A stretch of 64,000 nt of DNA from Claveliimonas monacensis (GCF_014982975.1 NZ_JADCKL010000007.1:1-64000); one strand, 5' to 3'. Positions 15,276-24,243 are shown, counted from the stretch's first letter. The notes: generated from the letters alone by a model not told the origin. Translations and numbers: made by a program.

Positions 15276-17171
15276 ATGCTAAAGAAATTCAACGATTTTC
15301 TGGCCGGACTTCCCATGACGATCGTGGCCGGCGTATTCCTGCTGCTGGACCTGGTCCCGCACTTAATGGAGGAGCTTGGCGGCTCTCCGGCACCGCTTTC
15401 TTTTCTTCCCTTTGACCCGGCGTGGGTCACTGTCGTCATCAGCGGTATCCCTCTTTTGTACCTGGCAATATGGCGGGTCATCCACAATCCCGGCATCAGC
15501 AAAATATCGTCTGCCCTTTTGATCTGTATTGCCATGTCCGCCGCCATTGCGATCGGAGATTTATTTGCGGCGGGAGAAGTCGTGTTTATCATGGCAATCG
15601 GCGCGCTTTTAGAAGAGGCCACCACAAACCGGGCAAAAAAGGGCCTGAAAAACCTGATCAGCCTTGCGCCGGCAAAAGGCCGCAGACTCACAGGCGGGAA
15701 ATCAGAAATGATACCCGCAGAGGAGATCCGGCAGGGCGATATCCTGCGCATCCTGCCCGGTGAGACGGTTCCGGCTGACGGCACCATTATAAGCGGCGAA
15801 ACTTCGGTCGACCAGTCCATTATGACGGGAGAGTCCCTGCCGGTTGACAAGGGCATGGGGGAGGAAGTGTTCTGCGGTACCATTAACCTCTTTGGTTCAA
15901 TCGACATTTTGGCAACGAAAGTAGGGAAGAACAGTTCCCTGCAAAAGCTGATCCGCATGGTGCAGGACGCGGAGAACAAACAGGCGCCCATGCAGAGGAT
16001 CGCCGACAAAGCAGCCAGCTGGCTGGTGCCGGTTGCCCTGCTCATCGCAGTTCTCGCCTATGTATCCACCGGGAATATCGTCACCGCAGTGACCGTTCTG
16101 GTGGTGTTCTGCCCCTGTGCCCTTGTGCTGGCAACGCCTACCGCTATCATGGCGGCGATCGGGCAGGCGACAAAGCACGGCGTGATCATCAAGTCAGGAG
16201 AAGCCCTTGAAAAAATGGGAAAGACAGATATAATTGCTTTCGATAAAACCGGTACCCTGACCTGCGGCCGCCTGGATGTCAGCGACGTCATCTCCTTTGA
16301 TGGAGCGTTCAGCGAAACCGAACTGCTTTCTCTGGCCGCTTCCGCTGAAGCAAAAAGCGAACACCCGCTGGGGAAGGCGATCGTGGCGTATGCAAAGGCA
16401 AAAGAAGTGCCATTGACGGAAACAGCCTCTTTCAGGATGACGACCGGCAAGGGGATTTTTGCAGAGGCGGACAATCGCAGGCTGCTCTGCGGCAACGAAA
16501 AGTTCCTCACGGAAAACGGTATTTCAATTGATAACCGGATCCAATCCGCTTTGGCACGGCTCCGCGCCCAGGGAAAAGCGTCTGTTCTCGTCGCGGAAAG
16601 CAAAAAGTGTATTGGTGTCATCGCACTTTCTGATGTGCTGCGGCCGGAAGCGAAAGACATGGTTTCCCGTCTCTCGGATATGCACACCCGCACCGTTTTA
16701 CTCACCGGCGACCATCAGAAAACGGCCGAATATTTCGCGCGGCAAGTCAGCATCTCCGAGGTCCGGGCAGAGCTCCTGCCGGAAGAAAAGGTGCAGAGCA
16801 TCGAAGACTTACAGGCCGAAGGCCACAAAGTCTGCATGATCGGAGATGGCGTCAACGACGCTCCTGCTCTTAAGACGGCTGACGTGAGCGTTGCCATGGG
16901 GAGCATGGGAAGCGACATTGCCATCGACGCTGCGGAAGTTGCGCTGATGAGCGACGACATTTCAAAGATCCCGTACCTGAAACGGCTGTCCAATGCCACG
17001 GTCAGGACCATCAAGGCCAGCATCACCCTGTCTATGTGCATCAACTTTGCGGCGATCGTGCTGTCCCTTATGGAAGTGCTGACACCCACCACCGGGGCTC
17101 TGGTGCACAATGCGGGTTCCTGTTTCGTCGTGCTGATCGCCGCGCTGCTTTATGACAGAAGATTTGAATGA
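15276..17171 (+). CDS. P1B-type heavy metal translocating ATPase
   Basis: A 631-residue metal pump. Catalytic marks are TGES (about 184-187), the CPC metal-binding motif in transmembrane helix (about 279-281, VVFCPCALVLATPTA), DKTGTLT with phosphorylated Asp about 323, SEHPLGKA, and GDGVNDAPAL. There is no N-terminal CxxC or His-rich metal-binding domain. The last helices read LVHNAGSCFVVLIAALL, as in the group of Zn/Cd/Mn-type exporters rather than copper pumps; metal identity remains inferred. ATG 15276 has GGAGGGG upstream; the longer open frame is not coding. The divergent TetR gene probably controls it. GCG-rich codons give a slightly different look from neighbours, possibly transfer. 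Confidence 0.88.
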   Translation: MLKKFNDFLAGLPMTIVAGVFLLLDLVPHLMEELGGSPAPLSFLPFDPAWVTVVISGIPLLYLAIWRVIHNPGISKISSALLICIAMSAAIAIGDLFAAGEVVFIMAIGALLEEATTNRAKKGLKNLISLAPAKGRRLTGGKSEMIPAEEIRQGDILRILPGETVPADGTIISGETSVDQSIMTGESLPVDKGMGEEVFCGTINLFGSIDILATKVGKNSSLQKLIRMVQDAENKQAPMQRIADKAASWLVPVALLIAVLAYVSTGNIVTAVTVLVVFCPCALVLATPTAIMAAIGQATKHGVIIKSGEALEKMGKTDIIAFDKTGTLTCGRLDVSDVISFDGAFSETELLSLAASAEAKSEHPLGKAIVAYAKAKEVPLTETASFRMTTGKGIFAEADNRRLLCGNEKFLTENGISIDNRIQSALARLRAQGKASVLVAESKKCIGVIALSDVLRPEAKDMVSRLSDMHTRTVLLTGDHQKTAEYFARQVSISEVRAELLPEEKVQSIEDLQAEGHKVCMIGDGVNDAPALKTADVSVAMGSMGSDIAIDAAEVALMSDDISKIPYLKRLSNATVRTIKASITLSMCINFAAIVLSLMEVLTPTTGALVHNAGSCFVVLIAALLYDRRFE

Positions 17172-17626
17172 TCTGCCCCGCCCCACGGCCGCCTGGTTTT
17201 CTTCTTCTCTGGTTTTGTCAGCCATAGTACGCAGCCGGCTGCAAAGCATAACATGTATATGCCGGAAGAATATGCAAAGATAAATTCCTGCATTTCAAAA
17301 TAGATCCGGTTCAGCACAGGGCCAAAACTGAAGCCGTAGCTGCGCATGGTTTTTTCCGGGTACAGCAGAACATCTGCCCAGCTCCAGATTTTTATCGCTA
17401 TAAATGAGATAGAAAAAGGCGCCATAAAAAGCAGACCGCCGGCAAAGGGCACGAGAACTGCCTTGTGGACAATATTTTTTCGGACGGAAAAAGGGACGGT
17501 GCCCCCTGTCAATGCCATAATCAAGGAAGTCGCCGCACTGCCAGCCCACAGAAACAGGACAGGATACCCTGTAAATTTCATAAACAGGCTGATGCCCGGC
17601 ATCTCAAACCTGGTCCGGACCGCCAT
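17150..17626 (-). CDS. Uncharacterised membrane protein
   Basis: I do not recognise this protein. It has about 158 residues with three or four hydrophobic segments: FMKFTGYPVLFLWAGSAA, AVLVPFAGGLLFMAPFSIS, then FIFAYSSGIYMLCFAAGCV. The tail is basic (KPEKKKTRRPW). The start chosen, ATG 17626, follows GGGGAGAAGGAG; in-frame ATGs at 17668 and 17695 would lengthen the N-terminus. Its last 22 nt overlap the end of the metal ATPase gene on the other strand. The clear ribosome binding site and helices argue for a real gene, but the convergent overlap leaves some doubt. Confidence 0.55.
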   Translation of the reverse strand: MAVRTRFEMPGISLFMKFTGYPVLFLWAGSAATSLIMALTGGTVPFSVRKNIVHKAVLVPFAGGLLFMAPFSISFIAIKIWSWADVLLYPEKTMRSYGFSFGPVLNRIYFEMQEFIFAYSSGIYMLCFAAGCVLWLTKPEKKKTRRPWGGADHSNLLS

Positions 17627-17742
17627 CTCCTTCTCCCCCTTCCATAATGCCTGTCCATTTATCTTCATCATAGCCGGTTCCAGCAGAAAAGTCACGCAAA
17701 GAACCTTTGCGCACCTCTCCGGACGGTTTTTTTGTAAATCAA

Positions 17743-17766
17743 AAAGAGCAGGAGACGCTCTCCTGC
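17743..17766 (-). terminator. Terminator of the trehalose/PTS operon
   Basis: On the minus strand GCAGGAGA (17766-17759) pairs with TCTCCTGC (17755-17748) around a 3-nt loop, followed by TCTTTTTG. It lies about 40 bp beyond the ptsI stop codon. Confidence 0.85.
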
Positions 17767-17806
17767 CCTCTCTTACCCCCTGCCTTCCTACAGTGGCTTT
17801 TACTTT

Positions 17807-19426
17807 TTATTTCACGGATGTATTCCGGATAATCTCACGGATGGGAAGCACGCTTCCCGGTGTCACGGACAGTTCGTCCACGCCCATCTTGAGGAAGGTC
17901 TCCGTCAGCGTGATGTCCGCGCCAAGCTCACCGCAGATACCTACCCAGCAGCCGCCCTTATGGCCGTTTTCCACCGTCATGCGGATCATCTCCAGCACGG
18001 CCGGGTGATGGGAGTCGTAAATATTGTCGAGCTTTGCGTTCTGCCTGTCGATGGCCAGTGTATACTGGGTCAGATCGTTAGTCCCTATACTGAAGAAATC
18101 CACTTCCTTCGCAAGCTGCTCACTGATGATGACAGCCGCCGGCGTCTCAATCATAACGCCCAGCTCCACATCTCCGTAGGGGATGCCCTTCTCATCCAGC
18201 TCCGCCTTGATCTCAGCCACATACTGTTTTGCCTGCTGTACCTCTTTCACAGAGATAATCATGGGGAACATGATGCCGATGTTGCCGAAAGCGCTGGCGC
18301 GAAGAAGCGCCCGCAGCTGTGTCTTGAAGATCTCCGGCTGATCCAGGCAGATACGGATAGCACGGTACCCCATGGCCGGGTTCTCCTCGTGAGCAAGGTG
18401 AAAGTAGTCTGCCTGCTTGTCCGCACCGATGTCCAGTGTGCGGATGATCACTTTCTTTCCTGCCATGGTCTCCGCCACTGTGCGGTAGGCCTGAAACTGC
18501 TCCTCCTCTGTCGGGAAGGTGTCCTTCTCAAGATAGAGGAACTCACTTCTGAAAAGACCGATACCGCCGGCATCGTTGGCCAGGACCCTGGCCACGTCGC
18601 CCACGCTTCCTATATTAGCGTAGAGACGGATCTTCTTTCCATCCAGAGTGACATCTTCTTTTCCCTTTAACTGCTGAAGAAGCTCTCTCTGCTTCTGCTC
18701 TTCCTCTTTCTTATTCTGATAATAAGCAAGTGTCTCCTCGTCCGGATCCACGATCAGCTCGCCCTTCACGCCATCAATGACAGCCATCTTCCCGTCCAGA
18801 TCCGCATCCACCGGAATACCAATCAGCGCCGGGATGTTCATGGTGCGGGCCAGGATGGCTGTGTGAGAGTTGGCGGAGCCAAGCTCTGTCACAAATCCAA
18901 GGAGCTTGGACTTGTCCATCTGCACAGTCTCGCTGGGAGCCAGATCCTTTGCCGCCAGGATCACGGGCTCGTCGCCCAGGTCTCCCGCCGCATGCCTTCC
19001 CTGGAGGATACCCACTACCCGCTCCGCTATATCCTTGATATCAGCGGACCTGGCCTTGAAGTACTCGTCCTCCATCTGAGAAAACATCATGGAGAAGTTG
19101 TCCCCGGTGGTGGCAACCGCATACTCCGCGTTGACCTTCTGGGCCTCGATCATATTTTTGATGGAGTCGTTGAAGTCGTCGTCCTCCAGCATCATGCCAT
19201 GCACTTCAAAAATGGCAGCTCCCTGCTCGCCCACTTCCTTTAATGCCTTCTCGTAGAGAGCGTTCAGCTGCTCTCCCGCCTGGGCTTTGGCCGCCTCGTA
19301 GCGCTCCAGCTCCGCCTTCGGATCTTCTATGCTTTTTCTCTGCACCATCTGCTCTTCCTTGGAATAGTAAAGGATCTTTCCAATGGCAGTTCCTTTCAGT
19401 ATGGATTTACCCTGATAAGTTTTCAT
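17807..19426 (-). CDS. ptsI: Phosphoenolpyruvate-protein phosphotransferase (PTS enzyme I)
   Basis: A 539-residue enzyme I, the first step of the PTS: it takes phosphate from phosphoenolpyruvate and passes it to HPr. The N-terminal domain includes the active-site His in LGSANSHTAILARTMNIPA (about residue 190). The PEP-binding barrel shows GIGLFRSEFLYL, IIRTLDIGADKQ, GYRAIRICL and FFSIGTNDLTQY, and the catalytic Cys is in GCWVGICGELG. Length is slightly short of 570 but no domain is missing. It follows ptsH by 42 nt and ends at a terminator. The location behind treP and treC suggests that trehalose induction raises general PTS proteins, or that read-through plus an internal promoter serves both needs. 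Confidence 0.95.
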   Translation of the reverse strand: MKTYQGKSILKGTAIGKILYYSKEEQMVQRKSIEDPKAELERYEAAKAQAGEQLNALYEKALKEVGEQGAAIFEVHGMMLEDDDFNDSIKNMIEAQKVNAEYAVATTGDNFSMMFSQMEDEYFKARSADIKDIAERVVGILQGRHAAGDLGDEPVILAAKDLAPSETVQMDKSKLLGFVTELGSANSHTAILARTMNIPALIGIPVDADLDGKMAVIDGVKGELIVDPDEETLAYYQNKKEEEQKQRELLQQLKGKEDVTLDGKKIRLYANIGSVGDVARVLANDAGGIGLFRSEFLYLEKDTFPTEEEQFQAYRTVAETMAGKKVIIRTLDIGADKQADYFHLAHEENPAMGYRAIRICLDQPEIFKTQLRALLRASAFGNIGIMFPMIISVKEVQQAKQYVAEIKAELDEKGIPYGDVELGVMIETPAAVIISEQLAKEVDFFSIGTNDLTQYTLAIDRQNAKLDNIYDSHHPAVLEMIRMTVENGHKGGCWVGICGELGADITLTETFLKMGVDELSVTPGSVLPIREIIRNTSVK

Positions 19427-19468
19427 GGCGCACTCCTTTCTTCTTACTTACCTGCTCTGGCTCTGGAT

Positions 19469-19726
19469 TTATAAATTACTCTCCAGGAATGCCTGCATAG
19501 CCGCGATAGCTGCATCCTCGTCCGGTCCCTCAGCGGTCACTGTAAGTTCTGCGCCCTGCTTTAATCCCATTCCCATAATAGCAAGAAGCTTTCCTGCCTC
19601 AGCAGACTTGCCGTTTCCTTCCAGAGTGATCTTAGACTCAAATTTCTTCGCCTCTTTCACAAGAAGTCCCGCCGGTCTTGCGTGGATACCAAGTTCATCT
19701 TTGATGGTGTAGTTGAATGTTTTCAT
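19469..19726 (-). CDS. ptsH: HPr phosphocarrier protein with Lys at position 46
   Basis: An 85-residue HPr, the small carrier that passes phosphate from enzyme I to sugar-specific IIA domains. The catalytic His15 is in ELGIHARPAG. Aligned without gaps to Bacillus HPr (NGKTVNLKSIMG against NGKSAEAGKLLA), the regulatory Ser46 that HPr kinase phosphorylates is Lys46 here, and the following IMG is LLA. The protein should transport normally but may not serve as a CcpA co-repressor. It lies 16 nt after treC and before ptsI in the same direction, with no terminator between. Lys or Arg at 46 may be common in Lachnospiraceae, which should be checked. Confidence 0.93.
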   Translation of the reverse strand: MKTFNYTIKDELGIHARPAGLLVKEAKKFESKITLEGNGKSAEAGKLLAIMGMGLKQGAELTVTAEGPDEDAAIAAMQAFLESNL

Positions 19727-19742
19727 TTTTCTTTCTCCTCTC

Positions 19743-21389
19743 TTACTTATACAAAATCATTGTTTCGTATGGTTTTAAAACCACTTCTGTTCCGCATGTA
19801 TCCTGCTGATCATAATTGCCAAGCAAACATTCGTAAGCTGTAAGATCCTCGCCTGCATCCCAACGTGTCTGTATGCCGTAGAAATTATTGATGACCAGAA
19901 GTTCCTTGCCTTTATAATATCGCTTGTAGGCAAAAATAGAAAGATTTTTTTCGGCTTTCGGCTCAAACGTCCCGTACGCAATGATGTCATAATCTTTCCT
20001 TAACTGCACCAGCTTTTTATAAAAAGCAAACACGGAAGTGTCATCTGCGAGCTCTGCCCGGGCATTGATCGTGCTGCAGTTTTTATTCACCTCGATCCAG
20101 GGTTTCCCTTCTGTGAAACCGCCGTTTTCCCCGGCTGTCCACTGCATGGGCGTGCGGCTGTTGTCCCGGGAGTGGATCTGCAGGATCTGATAGGCGTTCT
20201 CCTGGCTTAAGCCCTTCTCCTGAAGGATCCGGAAATGGTTCAGACTCTCCACATCTTTGTACTGGGAAATGTCTGTAAATCCGGCGTTAGTCATGCCCAG
20301 TTCCTCGCCCTGATAAATGTAGGGCGTTCCCCGCAGGCAGTGGATGGATGCCGCCAGCATCTTAGCTGACTCTTTCCAGTATTTCTTTTCGTTCCCGAAT
20401 CGTGACACCACTCTTGGCTGGTCATGGTTGCACCAGAACACCGCGTTCCAGGCATGATGTTCTGCCATGTGGGTCTGCCAGTCAAAAAGAATATTTTTCA
20501 GTTTCAGAAAATCAAAGGGAACAATGACCCACTTTTCATTTCCCATAAAATCCACCTTCAGATGATGGAAACTGAACACCATGGACAGCTCTTTCCCGTC
20601 CTCATTTGCATATTGATAGCAGTTCTCCATAGTGGTGCTGGACATCTCTCCCACGGTGATGATCTCCGCGTCCGTACCGAAGGTGGCCTCATTGAGCTCC
20701 TGGAGGTACCTGTGGATATTTGGCCCATCGGTGTAGAAGCGGCGGCCGTCTCCTTCATAGTCATCCTCAAATTTGTCCTTACTGATCAGATTGATGACAT
20801 CAAACCGGAACCCTTTGACGCCCTTGGCCATCCAGAACTTCACCACTTTCTGGATCTCGCATCTTACCTCTTCATTGTCCCAGTTCAGATCCGGCTGTGA
20901 CACATCGAAAAGGTGCAGGTAATACTCGTCAAACTTCTCCACATACTCCCAGGCGTTTCCGCCAAACTTGCTTTCCCAGTTTGTGGGAGGCCCGCCATTT
21001 TCTTTTCCTTTTTTAAAAATGTAGTAATTCTTGTATTTCGGATCTCCTTCCAAAGCCTTACGAAACCACTCATGGCGGCTGGACGTGTGGTTGAACACCA
21101 TGTCCAGCATAAGCCGGATGCCTCTTTTGTCCGCTTCTCTGGACAGTTCCTCAAAGTCCTCCATAGTGCCGTACCTGGGGTCAATATTGTAGTAATCCTC
21201 CACATCGTAGCCGTTATCGTTCTGGGGAGACACAAAGAAAGGAGTCATCCAGATATAATCCACGCCCAGTTCTTTTATATAATCCAGTTTTTCTGTCACG
21301 CCTTTCAGATCTCCGAGTCCGTCACCGTTTGTGTCGTAAAAAGACTTTGGATAGATCTGATACACAACACTTTTTCTGAAATCTGCCAT
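19743..21389 (-). CDS. treC: Trehalose-6-phosphate hydrolase (alpha,alpha-phosphotrehalase)
   Basis: A 548-residue glycoside hydrolase family 13 enzyme that splits trehalose 6-phosphate, delivered by the PTS, into glucose and glucose 6-phosphate. Family regions are visible: MLDMVFNHTSSRHEWF, GFRFDVINLI (nucleophile Asp), IITVGEMSSTT (acid/base Glu) and VFWCNHDQPR. The FSFHHLKVDF segment and the PTS neighbour favour phosphotrehalase over oligo-1,6-glucosidase. ATG 21389 was chosen because AGGAGG lies 9 nt upstream; ATGs at 21407 and 21398 overlap that site. The gene lies between treP and ptsH. Confidence 0.9.
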   Translation of the reverse strand: MADFRKSVVYQIYPKSFYDTNGDGLGDLKGVTEKLDYIKELGVDYIWMTPFFVSPQNDNGYDVEDYYNIDPRYGTMEDFEELSREADKRGIRLMLDMVFNHTSSRHEWFRKALEGDPKYKNYYIFKKGKENGGPPTNWESKFGGNAWEYVEKFDEYYLHLFDVSQPDLNWDNEEVRCEIQKVVKFWMAKGVKGFRFDVINLISKDKFEDDYEGDGRRFYTDGPNIHRYLQELNEATFGTDAEIITVGEMSSTTMENCYQYANEDGKELSMVFSFHHLKVDFMGNEKWVIVPFDFLKLKNILFDWQTHMAEHHAWNAVFWCNHDQPRVVSRFGNEKKYWKESAKMLAASIHCLRGTPYIYQGEELGMTNAGFTDISQYKDVESLNHFRILQEKGLSQENAYQILQIHSRDNSRTPMQWTAGENGGFTEGKPWIEVNKNCSTINARAELADDTSVFAFYKKLVQLRKDYDIIAYGTFEPKAEKNLSIFAYKRYYKGKELLVINNFYGIQTRWDAGEDLTAYECLLGNYDQQDTCGTEVVLKPYETMILYK

Positions 21390-21407
21390 GTTATTCATCC
21401 TCCTCAT

Positions 21408-23259
21408 CTACTGAAAACGGATCACAGTCGTCTGCCCTGCCTCTGCGTCCATACCAGACAGATACTGGATCTCCTTTGCATCCCCTTCATCTGTAACAAT
21501 AAATACTGTCACGGAAGGATGTCCCGCCTCATGGATTTTCTCCCTGTCAAACCGGATCAGAGGCGTACCTGCTTTTACTTTCTGCCCTTCTTCTATGAGT
21601 ACAGTAAAGCCGTCTCCATTCATATCCACTGTATCTATGCCGATATGAATGAGCAGTTCCATACCGTTGGCAAATGTCAGCCCGCAGGCGTGGCCAGTGT
21701 CTGCCATGACTGCGCTTACTGTTGCATCAGCAGGAGCCACCACCGTGTCCCCCGCAGGCTCAATGGCAATGCCATCTCCCATAACATGCTGGGAAAACAC
21801 ATTGTCCGGTACTTCATCGAGAGGAACAACCCTTCCTGTAAGTCCAGCCTTCAGCTCTGTGAGGACTGCTGTCTCATCTGTCGTCTCATCTGCACACTCC
21901 TCATGGATCTGCACAGACTCTGTCACTGATGCGGCCGTCAGTTCTACTGTAACATTCTCACCATAAAGGGCTTCTTTTGAAAGCTTCCTGCTTCCCACGA
22001 TCATGGTCAGGATGAAGGGGACCGCAATAGCCACTGCCATGGCAAGCAGGAAGTACAGATAGAACTCCGGCTTGATGGACAGGATGCCCGGAAGGCCGCC
22101 TACGCCAATGCTGAAAGCCTGCACGCCGCTTCCCACGGAGATCATGGCCGCGATGGCGGAGCCGATCATGCCGCACACCAGGGGAAAGCCGTATTTCAGG
22201 TTGACACCGAAGAGGGCAGGCTCTGTAACGCCCAGGTAGCAGGAGATGCACGCCGGGATGTTGACCTGCTGCGCTCTCTCATTTTTCTTCTGGAGAACAG
22301 ACATGGCAAGCACCGCGGATCCCTGGGCGATGTTGGACAGGGCGATCATGGGCCACAGGATGGTTCCGTCATAGAGGCTTGTAAGCTGGGAGTCGATCGC
22401 ATTTGTCATATGGTGAAGACCTGTCATTACGACAGGGGCGTACAGAAGACCGAAAAGACCTGCAAAAGCCACACCGAAAGGCGACATCAGACCGTTGTAT
22501 ACCACATTTGCGATGGCATCGCCAATCTTCCAGCCGATGGGACCTACAACCGTGTGGGCAATAATGACTGCCGGAACAAGGGAGCAGAAGGGAACTACGA
22601 TCATGCTGATCACTTCCGGGCAGTGCTTTTTAAAGAATTTCTCCAGATACACAAGGACAAAGCCCGCCATCATGGCCGCAATAACCTGTCCCTGGTAGCC
22701 GATCATCTCCACTCTTGCAAAGCCGAAATCCCACACCGGGATGTCTGCCGCCGCTGTGTCCGCCACGCTGAAACCGTTAAGAAGCTGGGAGGACACCAGC
22801 GTCAGTCCAAGGACGATACCAAGGATCTGGGTTGTTCCCATCTTCTTTGTAATGGACCACACAATTCCTACCGGCAGAAGATGAAAGACCGCCGCATATC
22901 AGCGCCGGAATCAGAGGAGCAAAGATCTCGCCCAGAGCGCTCATGATCTTCTGAACCGGGTTCTGGTTAGTCTTAGCCGCCGCCTTTACCGCATCTTTGC
23001 TGACCCCCTCAATTCCTGCATATGCGGTAAATTCATTGTAAAATACGGATACATCATTTCCGATGATGACCTGGTACTGTCCTGCCTGCGTGAATGTTCC
23101 CTTCACACTGGGAATTTTCTCGATGGCCTTCTCGTCTGCTTTCTTCGGATCCACCAGAACAAAACGCATCCTTGTCATGCAGTGGGAGACAGCCTGGATG
23201 TTTTCTTTCCCTCCTATGAGAGTCAAAAGTTCTCTGACATCATTTTCATACTTTGCCAT
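21408..23259 (-). pseudogene. treP: Trehalose PTS EIIBCA permease, disrupted by internal deletion and frameshift
   Basis: Two overlapping frames together make a fused IIB-IIC-IIA trehalose permease. The first (23259 to about 22887) carries IIB, with the phosphorylated Cys in VSHCMTRMRF, and the first IIC helix, ending FAPLIPALICGGL. The second resumes at FHLLPVGIVWSITKKMG and continues through the rest of IIC (GLHHMTNAID, CYLGVTEPALFGVN, GVGGLPGILSI) to IIA with active-site His in LLIHIGIDTV. About 40-45 residues expected between GGL and FHLLPVG are missing, and the frames do not match. The junction is at about 22886. As read, intact permease cannot be made. Assembly error is the alternative. 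ATG 23259 has GGAGAGG upstream. Confidence 0.82.
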
Positions 23260-23293
23260 TGTTTCCTCTCCTTTTTCCAAGATAATCCGTTCC

Positions 23294-23311
23294 AACTTGT
23301 CTGAACAAGTT
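23294..23311. promoter_or_regulatory. Candidate TreR operator 1
   Basis: AACTTGT-CTGA-ACAAGTT is a perfect 7-bp inverted repeat in the early leader of the treP transcript, resembling the other three sites in this intergenic region. Confidence 0.65.
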
Positions 23312-23312
23312 T

Positions 23313-23341
23313 AAAATATCACACTTGTTTAAACATGTCAA
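23313..23341 (-). promoter_or_regulatory. Promoter of the tre-ptsHI operon
   Basis: On the minus strand TTGACA (23341-23336) and TATTTT (23318-23313) with a 17-bp spacer. Operator 2 fills the spacer, which would block RNA polymerase when TreR is bound. Confidence 0.7.
23323..23338. promoter_or_regulatory. Candidate TreR operator 2, inside the tre promoter
   Basis: ACTTGTTTAAACATGT has the perfect palindromic core TGTTTAAACA. It lies between the -35 and -10 boxes of the treP promoter. Confidence 0.7.
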
Positions 23342-23345
23342 GCAA

Positions 23346-23363
23346 AACTTGTTTAAACATGTT
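23346..23363. promoter_or_regulatory. Candidate TreR operator 3
   Basis: AACTTGTTTAAACATGTT repeats operator 2 almost exactly; the centres are 24 bp apart. It lies just upstream of the treP -35 box. Confidence 0.7.
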
Positions 23364-23374
23364 GGCAAATATCC

Positions 23375-23404
23375 TTGACTTCCTTCTTTTTTCTATCTTA
23401 TAAT
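23375..23404 (+). promoter_or_regulatory. Promoter of treR
   Basis: TTGACT at 23375-23380 and TATAAT at 23399-23404 with an 18-bp spacer, about 50 bp before the treR start. Operator 4 lies immediately downstream. Confidence 0.65.
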
Positions 23405-23413
23405 AATATTAAG

Positions 23414-23426
23414 TTGTTTAAACAGG
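23414..23426. promoter_or_regulatory. Candidate TreR operator 4, at the treR transcription start
   Basis: TTGTTTAAACAGG contains the same TGTTTAAACA core (23415-23424) as operators 2 and 3. Its position just after the treR -10 box suggests autorepression. Confidence 0.6.
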
Positions 23427-23452
23427 ATCATACATGACAGGATGTGAAAAAA

Positions 23453-24202
23453 ATGCCAAAAAGTAAATATGAAGCTATTTACAGAGATTTGAAAGAAAAA
23501 ATAGAAAATAACGAGTTTGCCTGCCAGTCCCTGCTCCCTTCTGAGCACGTTCTTGTACAGGAATACAACTGTTCCAGAAACACTGTGCGCCGGGCCATTG
23601 CCCAGCTGGCATCAGACGGATATGTACAGACACTGCAAGGGAAAGGCGTGCGGAACATCTACCGTCCCGTGGAACAGACGGCCTTTACCATCGGCGGCAT
23701 CGAATCCTTTAAAGAGTCATCTGCCAGGAACCACAAATGGGGCGTTACGAAAGTTCTCCAGTTCATGGAACTGACTGCTGACGAGAAGATCTCAGAGCGC
23801 ACGGGGTTCCCTGCCGGAACGGAACTATATTACATACAGCGCCTCCACTATCTGGACGGCAGGCCCCTCATCATAAATCACAACTACTTTCTGAAAAGCG
23901 CTGTCCCCGGACTGACCCCCGAGATCGCCTCCGACTCCATCTACGAATATCTGGAGAACCATCTCCACATGACCATTGTCAACAGCCAGCGTATCATGAC
24001 CGTAGAAAAGATCACTCAGATTGACGAAAAATATCTGGAAATGAATGTCAATGATTACAACTGCGTGGCTGTTGTCAGCAGCCACACCTATAACAGCGAC
24101 GGCGTCATGTTTGAGTTCACTCAGTCTCGCCATCGGCCGGATTATTTCCGATTCCAGGACAACGCGGTGCGAAAGGCCACACAGAAAGCAGGAATCTTAT
24201 AA
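23453..24202 (+). CDS. treR: GntR family trehalose operon repressor
   Basis: A repressor of about 249 residues. The N-terminal GntR winged helix (about 5-70) shows IYRDLKEKIENNEF, LPSEHVLVQEYNCSRNTVRRA and GYVQTLQGKG. A C-terminal UTRA domain (about 85-240), which in TreR binds trehalose 6-phosphate, includes GTELYYIQRLHYLDGRPLI and YNCVAVVSSHTYN. It is divergent from the treP-treC-ptsH-ptsI operon, and four shared palindromes lie between. ATG 23453 is preceded by an AGGA; a GTG at 23444 would add three residues. Confidence 0.88.
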   Translation: MPKSKYEAIYRDLKEKIENNEFACQSLLPSEHVLVQEYNCSRNTVRRAIAQLASDGYVQTLQGKGVRNIYRPVEQTAFTIGGIESFKESSARNHKWGVTKVLQFMELTADEKISERTGFPAGTELYYIQRLHYLDGRPLIINHNYFLKSAVPGLTPEIASDSIYEYLENHLHMTIVNSQRIMTVEKITQIDEKYLEMNVNDYNCVAVVSSHTYNSDGVMFEFTQSRHRPDYFRFQDNAVRKATQKAGIL

Positions 24203-24243
24203 AGAATACATCCGGGCTTGATGGCTGGCATTCGCTGGCTCCA

